From NCBI GenBank assembly GCA_024641475.1, contig JAHECZ010000016.1:1-54218 (forward strand): a stretch of 54,218 nucleotides of DNA, read 5' to 3'. This document shows, in pieces, positions 35,975 through 44,267 of the stretch. The notes beneath the pieces were generated by a model that saw only the letters and a program-made list of their open reading frames with translations, had not been told where the DNA came from and searched no databases. The translations under genes were made by a program, and so were the position numbers. Within the stretch, counting starts at the first letter, position 1; the number at the start of each line of letters is the position of its first letter. Source of the stretch: Gammaproteobacteria bacterium. Lineage in GTDB: Bacteria > Pseudomonadota > Gammaproteobacteria > UBA6429 > Thiohalophilaceae.

Positions 35975-36563
35975 CTTCTTACCTTTGCTAACGGTTTTTC
36001 TATGCGCTTGTGCTGCCGCACCGACAGATTCACCTGCGCCTGCCACACCTGCCCATGCGGACACAACACCCGCCACCACGGTTGATTTGGAAATTACTCA
36101 ATACACCACGGCCTTGAACCTGCTGAACGTAAATCAACTGGATCAAGCCGAAGTTGAGCTGAAAGGTATCACAAGCAAACATCCGGAACTTGCCGGCCCA
36201 TGGGCAAACCTCGCACTGATTGATATCAAACAAAATCATCCCGACAAGGCACGTACGAATCTGACCAAAGCCCTGGAAAAGAATCCCAATCTGGCGCAGG
36301 CAAACAATTTACTGGGTTATCTGGAATATAGTGAAGGCAACATCATCAAGGCTAAACAATATTATTCCAAAGCGTTGGCTAATAAAGAGGATTACGCGGT
36401 CGCCCATTATAATTTGGCATTGATTTACGATATCTATCTGCATGATATTCCCAATGCGGTCATACACTACAGACGCTACCTGGATCTCATTAAGGGCGAA
36501 GACAAATCTGTCGCCGACTGGGTCGTTGAATTGCAAAGTCATCAGAAGAAGGCACAACCATGA
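35961..36563 (+). CDS. Small TPR lipoprotein
   Basis: This 200-residue protein begins MRYTNFLPLLTVFLCAC, a signal peptide with lipobox LCAC; an Ala/Pro/Thr-rich linker follows. It has about three TPR units (LNLLNVNQLDQAEVELKGIT, GPWANLALIDIKQNHPDKA, NNLLGYLEYSEGNIIKAK) and a further AVAHYNLALIYDIYL helix pair. The arrangement resembles PilF/NrfG-like small TPR lipoproteins that help assemble outer-membrane proteins. It overlaps the previous TPR gene by 14 nt and the next small gene by 4 nt (ATGA), which shows strong coupling. It probably sits at the inner face of the outer membrane. Confidence 0.82.
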   Translation: MRYTNFLPLLTVFLCACAAAPTDSPAPATPAHADTTPATTVDLEITQYTTALNLLNVNQLDQAEVELKGITSKHPELAGPWANLALIDIKQNHPDKARTNLTKALEKNPNLAQANNLLGYLEYSEGNIIKAKQYYSKALANKEDYAVAHYNLALIYDIYLHDIPNAVIHYRRYLDLIKGEDKSVADWVVELQSHQKKAQP

Positions 36564-36814
36564 TAGTCAGATTTTTAGTTGCAATCATCGTTACTGCTAG
36601 CTGTATATACCAGCCTGTTCTTGCCGATGATACAATTCGACTGGATACCACCATTATTAAAAATAATACGGAACTTCCCCAGGTTATCTATATTGTGCCC
36701 TGGCGCGATATCAAAGAAGAAAAACGCAAGGAGCAAACCCTGACCTTGCATAGTCTGTATGGCGATCTGTTTGATCCTGTTTACACTGAAAAGACAAGCG
36801 CAGCACAGCGCTAA
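36560..36814 (+). CDS. Small exported protein closing the TPR module
   Basis: An 84-residue protein with a cleavable signal (MIVRFLVAIIVTASCIYQPV, cut near ALADD-like LADD) and a mature part of about 60 residues. The striking part is the segment ELPQVIYIVPWRDIKEEKR followed by LYGDLFDPVYTEK. I believe similar IVPW...LFDP small proteins occur next to TolQR/AgmX and TPR genes in other gammaproteobacteria, but this is recollection, not a search. Its ATG overlaps the stop of the TPR lipoprotein by four bases. It is the last gene of the plus operon and is followed by a palindromic element. The function is unknown. Confidence 0.7.
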   Translation: MIVRFLVAIIVTASCIYQPVLADDTIRLDTTIIKNNTELPQVIYIVPWRDIKEEKRKEQTLTLHSLYGDLFDPVYTEKTSAAQR

Positions 36815-37006
36815 ATAGCTGTTCCCAAAAAGTATCCACTATTGGTGTTAAATGCGCGCACCGTCATACCGGCGAAGGCTGGCATCCATGGGTTTGGAGT
36901 TTTAAACAACTGGATTCCGGCTTTCGCCGGAGTGACGCGAAAACATCTATTTCGCGTACATCTTGTAGTAAGCGGATACCATTTTGGAACAAGTATTTAG
37001 CTATTT
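36813..37006. repeat. Nested palindromic element
   Basis: An outer inverted pair (36813-36839 and 36972-37006, built on AATAGCT, GTTCC-AAAA and GTATCC blocks) encloses an inner imperfect palindrome at 36862-36937. The inner arms read GTCATACCGGCGAAGGCTGG and CCGGCTTTCGCCGGAGTGAC, a pattern common as dispersed repeats in proteobacteria. A small perfect hairpin ACGCGAAA/TTTCGCGT lies at 36935-36957. It may act as the end of the plus operon or be a miniature mobile element. No transposase is nearby. Confidence 0.6.
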
Positions 37007-37149
37007 CTGATTGTTCACAGTAACGCGAATAAACGCGCTATTTAGCACAACTGACTGCTTATTTTTTTCCAGGCTATAACTATTCAGTATAAAATTTGCT
37101 ATGCTTGTGCGCACCACGTATAGCCAGTCTCGCGCCACGATTCAATGCC

Positions 37150-39033
37150 ATGAGTACTACCACAGCAGATACCGCGCCAACCCGCTTTTCCTTGCTGGTT
37201 ATTGGCGCCATTGGTGTCGTTTACGGCGATATTGGCACCAGTCCTTTATATGCACTCAAAGAAGCTTTTAGTGGTCCACATGGAGTAGAGCCTACCCATG
37301 CCAATGTGTTGGGCGTTCTTTCGTTAATTTTCTGGTCATTAATATTTGTTGTTTCTGTCAAGTACGTCATGCTGATCATGCGTGCGGATAATCACGGCGA
37401 AGGCGGCATTATGGCGTTGATGGCACTGGTACAACGTGCTACCGGTGAATTTCCGCAGTTACGTTGGGTTCTGATGACGCTAGGCATATTTGGAGCCGCC
37501 CTGTTTTATGGTGATGGCATGATTACTCCGGCTATCTCGGTACTGTCTGCCGTAGAAGGCCTGGAGGTGGCCACGCCCGCCCTGAAAACTTATGTGATTC
37601 CGCTAACCCTGATCGTGTTATTAATTTTGTTTTTTATGCAACGCCACGGCACTGCACGCGTCGGCACCCTGTTTGGCCCGGTGATGATCATTTGGTTTAT
37701 CACTTTGGCAATTCTTGGTGTGCGCAGCATCGTGCAATATCCTGATGTACTCGCCGCATTGAATCCAATCTACGCCGTACAATTTTTTCAGACTACTCAC
37801 TGGGCGGGTTTTCTGGTATTAGGTGCGGTTGTATTAGCCGTCACCGGCTGTGAAGCGCTTTATGCCGATATGGGACATTTTGGCAAAGACTCTATCCGCT
37901 TTGCCTGGTTCAGTTTTGTTCTGCCTGCGTTAGTACTCAATTATTTTGGTCAGGGTGCCTTGCTGTTACACACCAGTCACGTAACCAACCCGTTTTATGA
38001 ACTCGCGCCTGCCTGGGCCTTGTATCCGATGGTGAGCTTGTCTACCTGCGCCACGATCATTGCCTCCCAGGCGGTTATTTCCGGTGCATTTTCCATTACC
38101 CGTCAGGCAATTCAATTAGGTTATTCGCCGCGCATGGGCATTCAACATACTTCCGAAAAAGAAATCGGCCAGATCTATATTCCATTTATGAACTGGGGAT
38201 TGCTGGTTGGTGTGTTATTACTGGTACTTGGTTTTCGCACTTCCAGTAATCTGGCCGCGGCTTACGGCATTGCCGTTACCGGTACGATGGCTATCGACAC
38301 TATTCTGGCATTTGTGGTTATGCGTAGCCTCTGGCATATCAACTGGTTCTACACCGTGTTGGGTATGTTGATCTTTTTGAGCGTGGATATTGCCTTCTTC
38401 AGTGCCAATACCGAAAAAATCGTACAAGGTGGCTGGTTTCCGCTGGTGATTGCTCTGGCTATTTTCACGCTGATGGCGACCTGGAAACGCGGCCGCGCGT
38501 TGCTGGCCGAACGCTTGGCGGAAATCTCGATTAAACTGGCGCCCTTCGTCCAGTCGCTAACAAAACACCCACCACAACGTGTATCAGGTACCGCAGTCTT
38601 TCTGACCTCCAACAAAGATGCGGTGCCGCATGCAATGTTGCACAATCTTAAACATAATAAAATATTGCATGAACGCGTGATCATCCTCAATGTACGCTTT
38701 CAGGATGTCCCCTATGTCGAGGATTCAGAACGCGTCGATATCGAAACTTTTTCTCCCTGGCTTTATCGAATTCGTCTCAATTATGGCTTCAAGGATCAAA
38801 CCGATATTCCCAAGGCCCTGGAATTATGCGTTGCTAAAGGCATCCCGCTGGATATCATGGATACATCCTTCTTCCTGAGTCGTGAAACGCTTATTTCGAC
38901 AGAACGCCCCGGCATGCCGCGCTGGCGCGAAAAATTATTCATCTGGATGTCGCGTAACGCTGCCTATATCGCTGTTTACTTTAACATCCCCACCAATCGC
39001 GTGATTGAACTGGGCACGCAAGTCGAACTCTGA
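37150..39033 (+). CDS. kup: Kup-type potassium uptake protein
   Basis: This 627-residue KUP/HAK transporter is of normal length. I use the ATG at 37150; the longer frame starts from TTG. The start region FSLLVIGAIGVVYGDIGTSPLYALKEAF is the hallmark of Kup. The protein has about 12 membrane segments, among them GIFGAALFYGDGMITPAISVLS and the conserved GCEALYADMGHFGK. A cytoplasmic C-terminal domain of about 180 residues follows (SGTAVFLTSNKDAVPHAMLHNLKHNK). Kup imports potassium by proton symport. The gene stands alone, separated from the T6SS locus by about 335 bp of repeat sequence. A terminator follows directly. Confidence 0.97.
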   Translation: MSTTTADTAPTRFSLLVIGAIGVVYGDIGTSPLYALKEAFSGPHGVEPTHANVLGVLSLIFWSLIFVVSVKYVMLIMRADNHGEGGIMALMALVQRATGEFPQLRWVLMTLGIFGAALFYGDGMITPAISVLSAVEGLEVATPALKTYVIPLTLIVLLILFFMQRHGTARVGTLFGPVMIIWFITLAILGVRSIVQYPDVLAALNPIYAVQFFQTTHWAGFLVLGAVVLAVTGCEALYADMGHFGKDSIRFAWFSFVLPALVLNYFGQGALLLHTSHVTNPFYELAPAWALYPMVSLSTCATIIASQAVISGAFSITRQAIQLGYSPRMGIQHTSEKEIGQIYIPFMNWGLLVGVLLLVLGFRTSSNLAAAYGIAVTGTMAIDTILAFVVMRSLWHINWFYTVLGMLIFLSVDIAFFSANTEKIVQGGWFPLVIALAIFTLMATWKRGRALLAERLAEISIKLAPFVQSLTKHPPQRVSGTAVFLTSNKDAVPHAMLHNLKHNKILHERVIILNVRFQDVPYVEDSERVDIETFSPWLYRIRLNYGFKDQTDIPKALELCVAKGIPLDIMDTSFFLSRETLISTERPGMPRWREKLFIWMSRNAAYIAVYFNIPTNRVIELGTQVEL

Positions 39034-39038
39034 TTTAT

Positions 39039-39072
39039 AAACCACCCCCGAATCACTTCGGGGATGGTTTTG
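39039..39072. terminator. Bidirectional terminator between kup and CMD gene
   Basis: The hairpin CCACCCCCGAA-TCAC-TTCGGGGATGG is flanked by AAA before and TTTT after. That makes it a rho-independent terminator usable from both sides for the convergent genes kup and the AhpD-like gene. Confidence 0.82.
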
Positions 39073-39081
39073 CTCTGTCAC

Positions 39082-39615
39082 TTAAAAGTCATGTTCAATC
39101 TGGAATGTATTGAACACAATATCCACCATCACATTGCGTGCGCCGTGCGCGACGGCATCCAATACATCCGCCTCGCTCCAGCCCAGCTTGACTAATTTGT
39201 CGATCTCCGCCTTGCTGATTGGCTTACGCTCATTCACCGTCTTGAGCACGAGTTGCAGCATCGCTTTTTCCTTTTCGGCCAACGGTGCCGCATCGGCATG
39301 TTGTTTGGTGGCCGTAACCTGATCGACACTCCAGCCTGCCATGTTGATCAACAAACTACCGTTCATACCGATACAATAGTTGCACTGGTTCTCCTGCGAG
39401 ACCAGCATACGGATTGTCGCCAATAACGGAAACGACAAGGCCGGATGATTTAAATAATACGTCATCCCTCCCCACTGTTGTTCCAGCAAGTCTGGGCTGG
39501 ATGAATAAACCTGCATGGCGTTAGGCACGCGCCCAAATACTTTGTTGATACTGCTATACACTGCGGCGACTCTACCGTTGGCCCGGTCAGGGGCAACTGT
39601 TGCGATCAATGACAT
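39082..39615 (-). CDS. Carboxymuconolactone decarboxylase/AhpD-like protein
   Basis: This 177-residue protein belongs to the AhpD-like carboxymuconolactone decarboxylase family. The core motif is NQCNYCIGMNGSLL, with the CxxC pair that gives AhpD-type alkylhydroperoxidase activity. Before it, the PALSFPLLATIRMLVSQ helix and after it a KLGWSEADVLDAVAHGARNV helix complete the fold. AAGGAG precedes the ATG. About 45-65 bp upstream lies a near-copy of the palindrome found before the tetR gene, so the TetR regulator beside it probably controls this gene. The substrate is not known. A role in detoxifying an electrophile or peroxide would fit the family. Confidence 0.88.
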   Translation of the reverse strand: MSLIATVAPDRANGRVAAVYSSINKVFGRVPNAMQVYSSSPDLLEQQWGGMTYYLNHPALSFPLLATIRMLVSQENQCNYCIGMNGSLLINMAGWSVDQVTATKQHADAAPLAEKEKAMLQLVLKTVNERKPISKAEIDKLVKLGWSEADVLDAVAHGARNVMVDIVFNTFQIEHDF

Positions 39616-39660
39616 ACACTTCTCCTTGCGTTACGTTGGTTGTGATACGCCCCAATAACA

Positions 39661-39679
39661 AACCGACCGGCCGGTATGC
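39661..39679. promoter_or_regulatory. Operator-like site before the AhpD-like gene
   Basis: On the minus strand the sequence reads GCATACCGGCCGGTCGGTT. It matches the site before tetR in CATACCGG-y-CGGT with one difference in 13. The location between the AhpD-like gene and the 3' end of tetR fits a repressor site for the former. Confidence 0.6.
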
Positions 39680-39703
39680 TTTTAGGGCAATAAAAATTAG
39701 TCT

Positions 39704-40306
39704 TTAATCAGCCTGCAGTCCCTCCAGATATCCATCGAGTTGCGCCAGGCACTGCCGAAATTCTTTCACGGACTGCAAATTTTTCGAAACACTGGCACAA
39801 CCCTCGTACGCCGACACAATGAATAGCGCCGTGGCCTGACAGTCCACATCCTTACGCACCTGACCCTGCTTTTGGGCGCGGTGCAAGGCGTCAAGTATCG
39901 CGTCCTGCCAGGCTTTAAGTACCGTACGCAAGTGCGTTTTGAACGAGTCATCCAGCGGACTCATTTCCTGCATTAAATTATTCAGTGGGCAGCCCAACAT
40001 CACTTTTTCAGCGGTACTGTCCCTGGCGCGCGTGCGCAATATCTCCCGTAATGTTGCCAACGGTTCAGTTGATTCTCGCAACGGTTTAACCATCCATGCC
40101 TCCAGATTAGTGCGTATTACTTCATCTACCACGGCCAGGCCCAGTTCCTGCTTGGCGGGAAAATGGTGATACAGCGCGCCCTTGGTGAGTTCGGTTTTGG
40201 CAAGGATATTGGTCAGACTGGCGGCTTGAAAGCCGTGCCGATAGATTTCCCAGAAGGCAGCTTCCAGGATGGCGTCACGGGTTTGATCGGGTTGTTTCAC
40301 GCTCAT
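39704..40306 (-). CDS. TetR/AcrR-family repressor
   Basis: This 200-residue TetR-family regulator has an N-terminal helix-turn-helix domain (about 8-55, with LTNILAKTELTKGALYHHFPAK as the binding helices). The C-terminal ligand domain is helical (TAEKVMLGCPLNNLMQEMSPLDD) and resembles YcdC/TetR_C-type members. A perfect 8-bp palindrome ACATACCG-GT-CGGTATGT stands 11-28 bp before the ATG, so it is likely autorepressed. The same motif before the adjacent AhpD-like gene suggests that gene is its target. The ligand is unknown. The symporter gene upstream ends just 33 bp before it. Confidence 0.93.
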   Translation of the reverse strand: MSVKQPDQTRDAILEAAFWEIYRHGFQAASLTNILAKTELTKGALYHHFPAKQELGLAVVDEVIRTNLEAWMVKPLRESTEPLATLREILRTRARDSTAEKVMLGCPLNNLMQEMSPLDDSFKTHLRTVLKAWQDAILDALHRAQKQGQVRKDVDCQATALFIVSAYEGCASVSKNLQSVKEFRQCLAQLDGYLEGLQAD

Positions 40307-40316
40307 GGCCGCTATT

Positions 40317-40334
40317 ACATACCGGTCGGTATGT
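40317..40334. promoter_or_regulatory. TetR-type palindromic operator
   Basis: ACATACCG-GT-CGGTATGT has two 8-bp arms with a 2-bp spacer, in the 33-bp gap between the symporter stop and the tetR start. That is the position and shape of a self-repression operator. It matches the site at 39661-39679. Confidence 0.75.
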
Positions 40335-40339
40335 ATCTG

Positions 40340-41695
40340 TCAAGCCCCTTCTGCACGGGTGGTAACAGGGGTCACTGGCAGCCAGAGGCTCAATAGTTTG
40401 GCAGCAACCAGATCCCCACAGACATTGATAGCGGTACGGCACATATCCAGAATACGATCCACACCGACGATCAGCGCGATACCGGCGGTGGGCACACCCA
40501 CCGAATCTAAAACCAGTGCCAGAATAATAATTCCCACACCGGGTGTACCCGGCGAGCCAATCGAGCCGCCCACGGCCACCAGGATCACCACCAACATGCC
40601 ACCGATCCCGATATCAATACCAAATACCTGCGCTAAAAACATCGTGGCGGCACCCTGATACAACGCCGTGCCATTCATATTGATGGTTGCGCCAATGGGA
40701 ATCACAAATTGGGCAATTGCCGCCGGCACCTGCAGTTGATTTTCAGCGGTACGAATCGACAGCGGCATGACCGCAGCAGAGCTCGACGTGGAAAACGCCA
40801 GTAGCAATACTTCACGCACCCGCAGCAGAAAACGCCATGGCTGTTCCCGCGTAAACACCAACAGCAACAGCAGATAAAACATCAACAAGATCAACAAGCC
40901 GCTAATGACGGTTGCGACATATACCGCCATACCATATAACGCATCCAAACCAATCTTGGCAGTGAGTTGTGCCAATAAGCCAAATACCGCCAGCGGCGCC
41001 AACCACATCGCCCACTTGACGATCAACATACAGACTTCCTGCAAGGATGCCATTAACTCCAGAATTGGTCTGGCTTGTTCACGTGACATCATCACCAACG
41101 CGACACCAAATATCAGCGTAAAGATCACGATCTGCAACATCTGGCCCTGCACCATCGACACCAGAGGATTACGCGGTAACAGCCCGATTAATTTATTGGG
41201 TAAATCCGCAAGCGGAATCCCGTGCGCCGCCGCCACAGCGGTACCCGGCTGACTGACCACGCTGCGCATGAGTTGTTGATCGATATACTGCCCAGGATTA
41301 ATCAACTCGGTAATACCAATACCAATAGCGATCGCGACAATCGTAGTCAACACAAAATAGAGAAAGGTGATACTACCGAGCACGCGCAGTTGCGCAATCC
41401 CACCCGCTGCGGCCAAACCACGAATGATCGAGGCAATGATCAGCGGGATCACAATCATTTGAATTAACGTCAGAAACAACTGGCCGGGCAACGCCAGCCA
41501 ATTACCAACTTCGATCGCTTGCCTGGGCGCCAGCCAGCCGACACTGGGACCTAACAATAATCCCACACTCACGCCCAGGATAATTGCAATGATCACCTGC
41601 AGCCACAGTCGGCCACGGATCAAACCACCCAGCGCATCGCTCAAGCGGGTTAACAGATCCAGATTATTGCTGCTGTGCGCCGATATGTGTGTCAT
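40340..41695 (-). CDS. DAACS-family dicarboxylate/amino acid:cation symporter
   Basis: This 451-residue DAACS (GltP/DctA-type) symporter has several membrane segments and the two re-entrant hairpins of the family. The signatures are GIPLADLPNKLIGLLPRNPL, LLAFSTSSSAAVMPLSIRTAEN (serine-rich hairpin 1) and IPIGATINMNGTALYQG (with the NMDGT-like substrate/cation motif here NMNGT). The last part is GSIGSPGTPGVGIIILALVLDSVG and CRTAINVCGDLVAA. The motif Asn at the usual NMDGT Asp is a known variant of some members. GAGGTG lies before the ATG. The substrate, glutamate/aspartate or C4-dicarboxylates, cannot be decided by eye. It reads into tetR on the same strand. Confidence 0.94.
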   Translation of the reverse strand: MTHISAHSSNNLDLLTRLSDALGGLIRGRLWLQVIIAIILGVSVGLLLGPSVGWLAPRQAIEVGNWLALPGQLFLTLIQMIVIPLIIASIIRGLAAAGGIAQLRVLGSITFLYFVLTTIVAIAIGIGITELINPGQYIDQQLMRSVVSQPGTAVAAAHGIPLADLPNKLIGLLPRNPLVSMVQGQMLQIVIFTLIFGVALVMMSREQARPILELMASLQEVCMLIVKWAMWLAPLAVFGLLAQLTAKIGLDALYGMAVYVATVISGLLILLMFYLLLLLVFTREQPWRFLLRVREVLLLAFSTSSSAAVMPLSIRTAENQLQVPAAIAQFVIPIGATINMNGTALYQGAATMFLAQVFGIDIGIGGMLVVILVAVGGSIGSPGTPGVGIIILALVLDSVGVPTAGIALIVGVDRILDMCRTAINVCGDLVAAKLLSLWLPVTPVTTRAEGA

Positions 41696-41725
41696 AACAC
41701 CTCAGCTATTCGAAAAGAATAGAAC

Positions 41726-42694
41726 TTATTTCTGTACCGCGGTTGCTGATTTTAATTCGCTGCCCTGCGCAGCAAAATAAGTAGTGTAAATGGCGTTGTG
41801 TAATTCACTCAATCCCAGCTGTAAATCGTCGATAAATTTATGCAATTGCTCCTGAGCCAGGAGTTCCGGCTTGGCGGAGTTGACCAGCTTGAGTACCTGC
41901 CGGGTGATTTTTATCGGCAGCGTATAACGTGGTAAATTCCCCAGGCAGTTCTCCACCTCACCCACGGTGTGTGCAAACGAACGCGGGAAGCTGCGTTCCT
42001 GCAATAAAAACTGCAAGGTCTCGGCACGGCGTACATTAACCTGCATTTTGCGCCGGTACATCTGATAACCCGACATGGATTTTAAGACGCTGACCCACTG
42101 GATACTTTCAAATGGACGCAGTTCGCTGCTGACATCGGGCAACAGATTGGCCGAACGCACATCGATAATACGCGTGGTCATATCACCACGCTCCAGGTTG
42201 CGACCCATGCGTAAAAAATCATAACCGTGATCGTGGATCATCGCCCCCGCCAGTAAACCCGTCATGGTCTGGGCATTCAAAATAATTTCTTTTAAATAGC
42301 CAAAACGGCCCTGACCGGACATACCCTTGCTGAGATTACTGCGGGCAAATAAATACAGCTCATTGAGATATTCAAATGTCTCACGCGGTACAAAATCGCG
42401 AATGGTGCGCGCATTTTCACGGGCTTGCCGTAGTGATGTTACCAGCGAGGTCGGGTTATTTTCTTCGCCGATGAGAAATTTGACGACGTTACGTTCATCG
42501 TATTCAGCACCGTACATTTTTTTAAAGATCGCATTACTACCGGTGATATGAATTAACGGTTCCCAGCCGGGTCGCACCTTCTTGGGCAGGTCCAGCAGTA
42601 AAAAAGCATTCACATTGATAATACGTGCAGTATTCTCGGCCCGTTCGATATAGCGGGCCATCCAATAAATGTTTTCGGCAACGCGTGATAGCAT
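41726..42694 (-). CDS. Alpha-E domain protein
   Basis: This 322-residue protein is of the alpha-E family (DUF403), all-helical and cytoplasmic. It starts MLSRVAENIYWMARYIERAENTARII, the standard opening, and has LRQARENARTIRDFVPRETFEYLNELYL and later RNLERGDMTTRIIDVRS. The family always sits beside circularly permuted ATP-grasp proteins and transglutaminase-like proteins; here both are present (next gene upstream and 45072-48374). The family may support a peptide-ligation or modification step, which is a prediction from the literature and not shown here. GGAAGG stands before the ATG, and the gap to the ATP-grasp stop is only 2 nt. Confidence 0.92.
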   Translation of the reverse strand: MLSRVAENIYWMARYIERAENTARIINVNAFLLLDLPKKVRPGWEPLIHITGSNAIFKKMYGAEYDERNVVKFLIGEENNPTSLVTSLRQARENARTIRDFVPRETFEYLNELYLFARSNLSKGMSGQGRFGYLKEIILNAQTMTGLLAGAMIHDHGYDFLRMGRNLERGDMTTRIIDVRSANLLPDVSSELRPFESIQWVSVLKSMSGYQMYRRKMQVNVRRAETLQFLLQERSFPRSFAHTVGEVENCLGNLPRYTLPIKITRQVLKLVNSAKPELLAQEQLHKFIDDLQLGLSELHNAIYTTYFAAQGSELKSATAVQK

Positions 42695-42696
42695 GA

Positions 42697-44145
42697 TTAA
42701 CCTTCCGTATCTACAATCCAGGTGTCTTTACTGCCGCCACCCTGGGATGAATTCACCACTGTGGAGCCTTTGACCAGCGCCACCCGTGTTAACCCTCCCG
42801 TCGTGACATAGGTTTTTTTCCCTGACAGAATGAATGGCCGCAGATCCACATGACGACCTTCGACGTGATTGTCAACCAATGTCGGAACGGTCGATAGTGC
42901 GATGAGTGGTTGCGCAATATAGTTACGCGGATTCTGTTTGATCAACTTGGCAAACTCCGCACGCTTTTTACGGTTGGAGCGTGTACCGATTAACATGCCG
43001 TAACCACCGGATTCATTGGCGGGTTTCACCACCAGCTTGTCCAGATTTTCCAGCACATGTTTGCGTTCGTCTTTGTTGATACATAAGTACGTCGGCACAT
43101 TGGGAATGATCGGCTCTTCATCCAGATAATATTTGATCATCTTCGGTACATACGCGTAGACAACCTTGTCGTCGGCGACACCGGCGCCCGGCGCGTTGGC
43201 CAGTGCCACATTGCCTTTTTGCCAGGCGCGCATCAGTCCCGCGACACCAATTGTTGATTCTTTAATGAATGCCTTGGGATCCAGATATAAATCGTCAATA
43301 CGCCGGTAGATCACATCCACGCGTGCCGGGCCCTGGATGGTACGCATGTACACGCAGTCATCCTCACCCACTAACAAATCCCGCCCCTCAACCAACTCCA
43401 CACCCATTTGTTGGGCGAGATAGGCGTGTTCAAAATAGGCGGAGTTATAAATTCCGGGTGTCAACACCACCACTTCCGGACGTTTCACCCGGCGTGGCGA
43501 TAAGGAGGTTAACATCTCGTACAATTGCGATGGATAGTCATCGACGGGCAGGATATTCCCTTCGGCAAATAATTCCGGGAAGACGCGTTTTTGTACCTGG
43601 CGATTTTCCAGCATGTACGACACGCCCGATGGCACGCGCAGATTATCTTCCAGCACGTACATCGTGCCATCTTTGTCCCGAATCAGGTCAGAACCACAGA
43701 TGTTTGCCCAAACCTGGTGCGGAGGTGTGATACCTTTGCATTCGGGGCGAAAGTTTTTTGAATCGCTCAGTAGTTCTCTGGGGAACACTTTATTTTTAAC
43801 GATCTTCTGTTCGTGATAGAGATCATCAATAAACAGATTGAGTGCCTTGACGCGCTGCCGCAAACCTTTTTCAACCACATCCCATTCTTTCTTTTGAATA
43901 ATCCGCGGGATAATATCAAAGGGCCAGGCCCGATCGATGGAACCGCCTTCTTGCGAATACACGGTAAAGGTAATGCCCATCACCTGAATGGCGAGTTCCG
44001 CGGCGGCCTTGCGGTCTTTTATTTCTGGATTGGAGAGTGCGGCAAGTTGATCGGCTAGAGGTTTCGCTGCATCACGCGATACGCCGTTTTCAATTAGCTC
44101 ATCGAAAAAACCGTTTGAATCATAGGTGGTCCATCGTATCGTCAT
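42697..44145 (-). CDS. Circularly permuted ATP-grasp protein
   Basis: This 482-residue protein belongs to the circularly permuted type 2 ATP-grasp family (DUF404/407). The ATG at 44145 is chosen because AAGGAG stands just before it; the longer frame begins with TTG. Signature parts are GITFTVYSQEGGSIDRAWPF, LFIDDLYHEQKIVKNKVFP, CGSDLIRDKDGTMYVLEDNLRVPSG, and the C-terminal KPANESGGYGMLIG with DLRPFILSGKKTYVTTGGLTRVAL. The Lys and Gly residues of the grasp fold are intact. Such proteins are thought to ligate amino acids or peptides. It is coupled to the alpha-E gene and divergent from the Anbu gene. Confidence 0.93.
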   Translation of the reverse strand: MTIRWTTYDSNGFFDELIENGVSRDAAKPLADQLAALSNPEIKDRKAAAELAIQVMGITFTVYSQEGGSIDRAWPFDIIPRIIQKKEWDVVEKGLRQRVKALNLFIDDLYHEQKIVKNKVFPRELLSDSKNFRPECKGITPPHQVWANICGSDLIRDKDGTMYVLEDNLRVPSGVSYMLENRQVQKRVFPELFAEGNILPVDDYPSQLYEMLTSLSPRRVKRPEVVVLTPGIYNSAYFEHAYLAQQMGVELVEGRDLLVGEDDCVYMRTIQGPARVDVIYRRIDDLYLDPKAFIKESTIGVAGLMRAWQKGNVALANAPGAGVADDKVVYAYVPKMIKYYLDEEPIIPNVPTYLCINKDERKHVLENLDKLVVKPANESGGYGMLIGTRSNRKKRAEFAKLIKQNPRNYIAQPLIALSTVPTLVDNHVEGRHVDLRPFILSGKKTYVTTGGLTRVALVKGSTVVNSSQGGGSKDTWIVDTEG

Positions 44146-44267
44146 GCAACTCCTTGGTGCTGGCAAAAAAGATTATTTTAATATTTTTTCACTATCTCCA
44201 ACTACGTGATTGAATACATGCAAGAATTCTACCATACTTAACAGCATAATTACAGGGCGCCTTCCGT

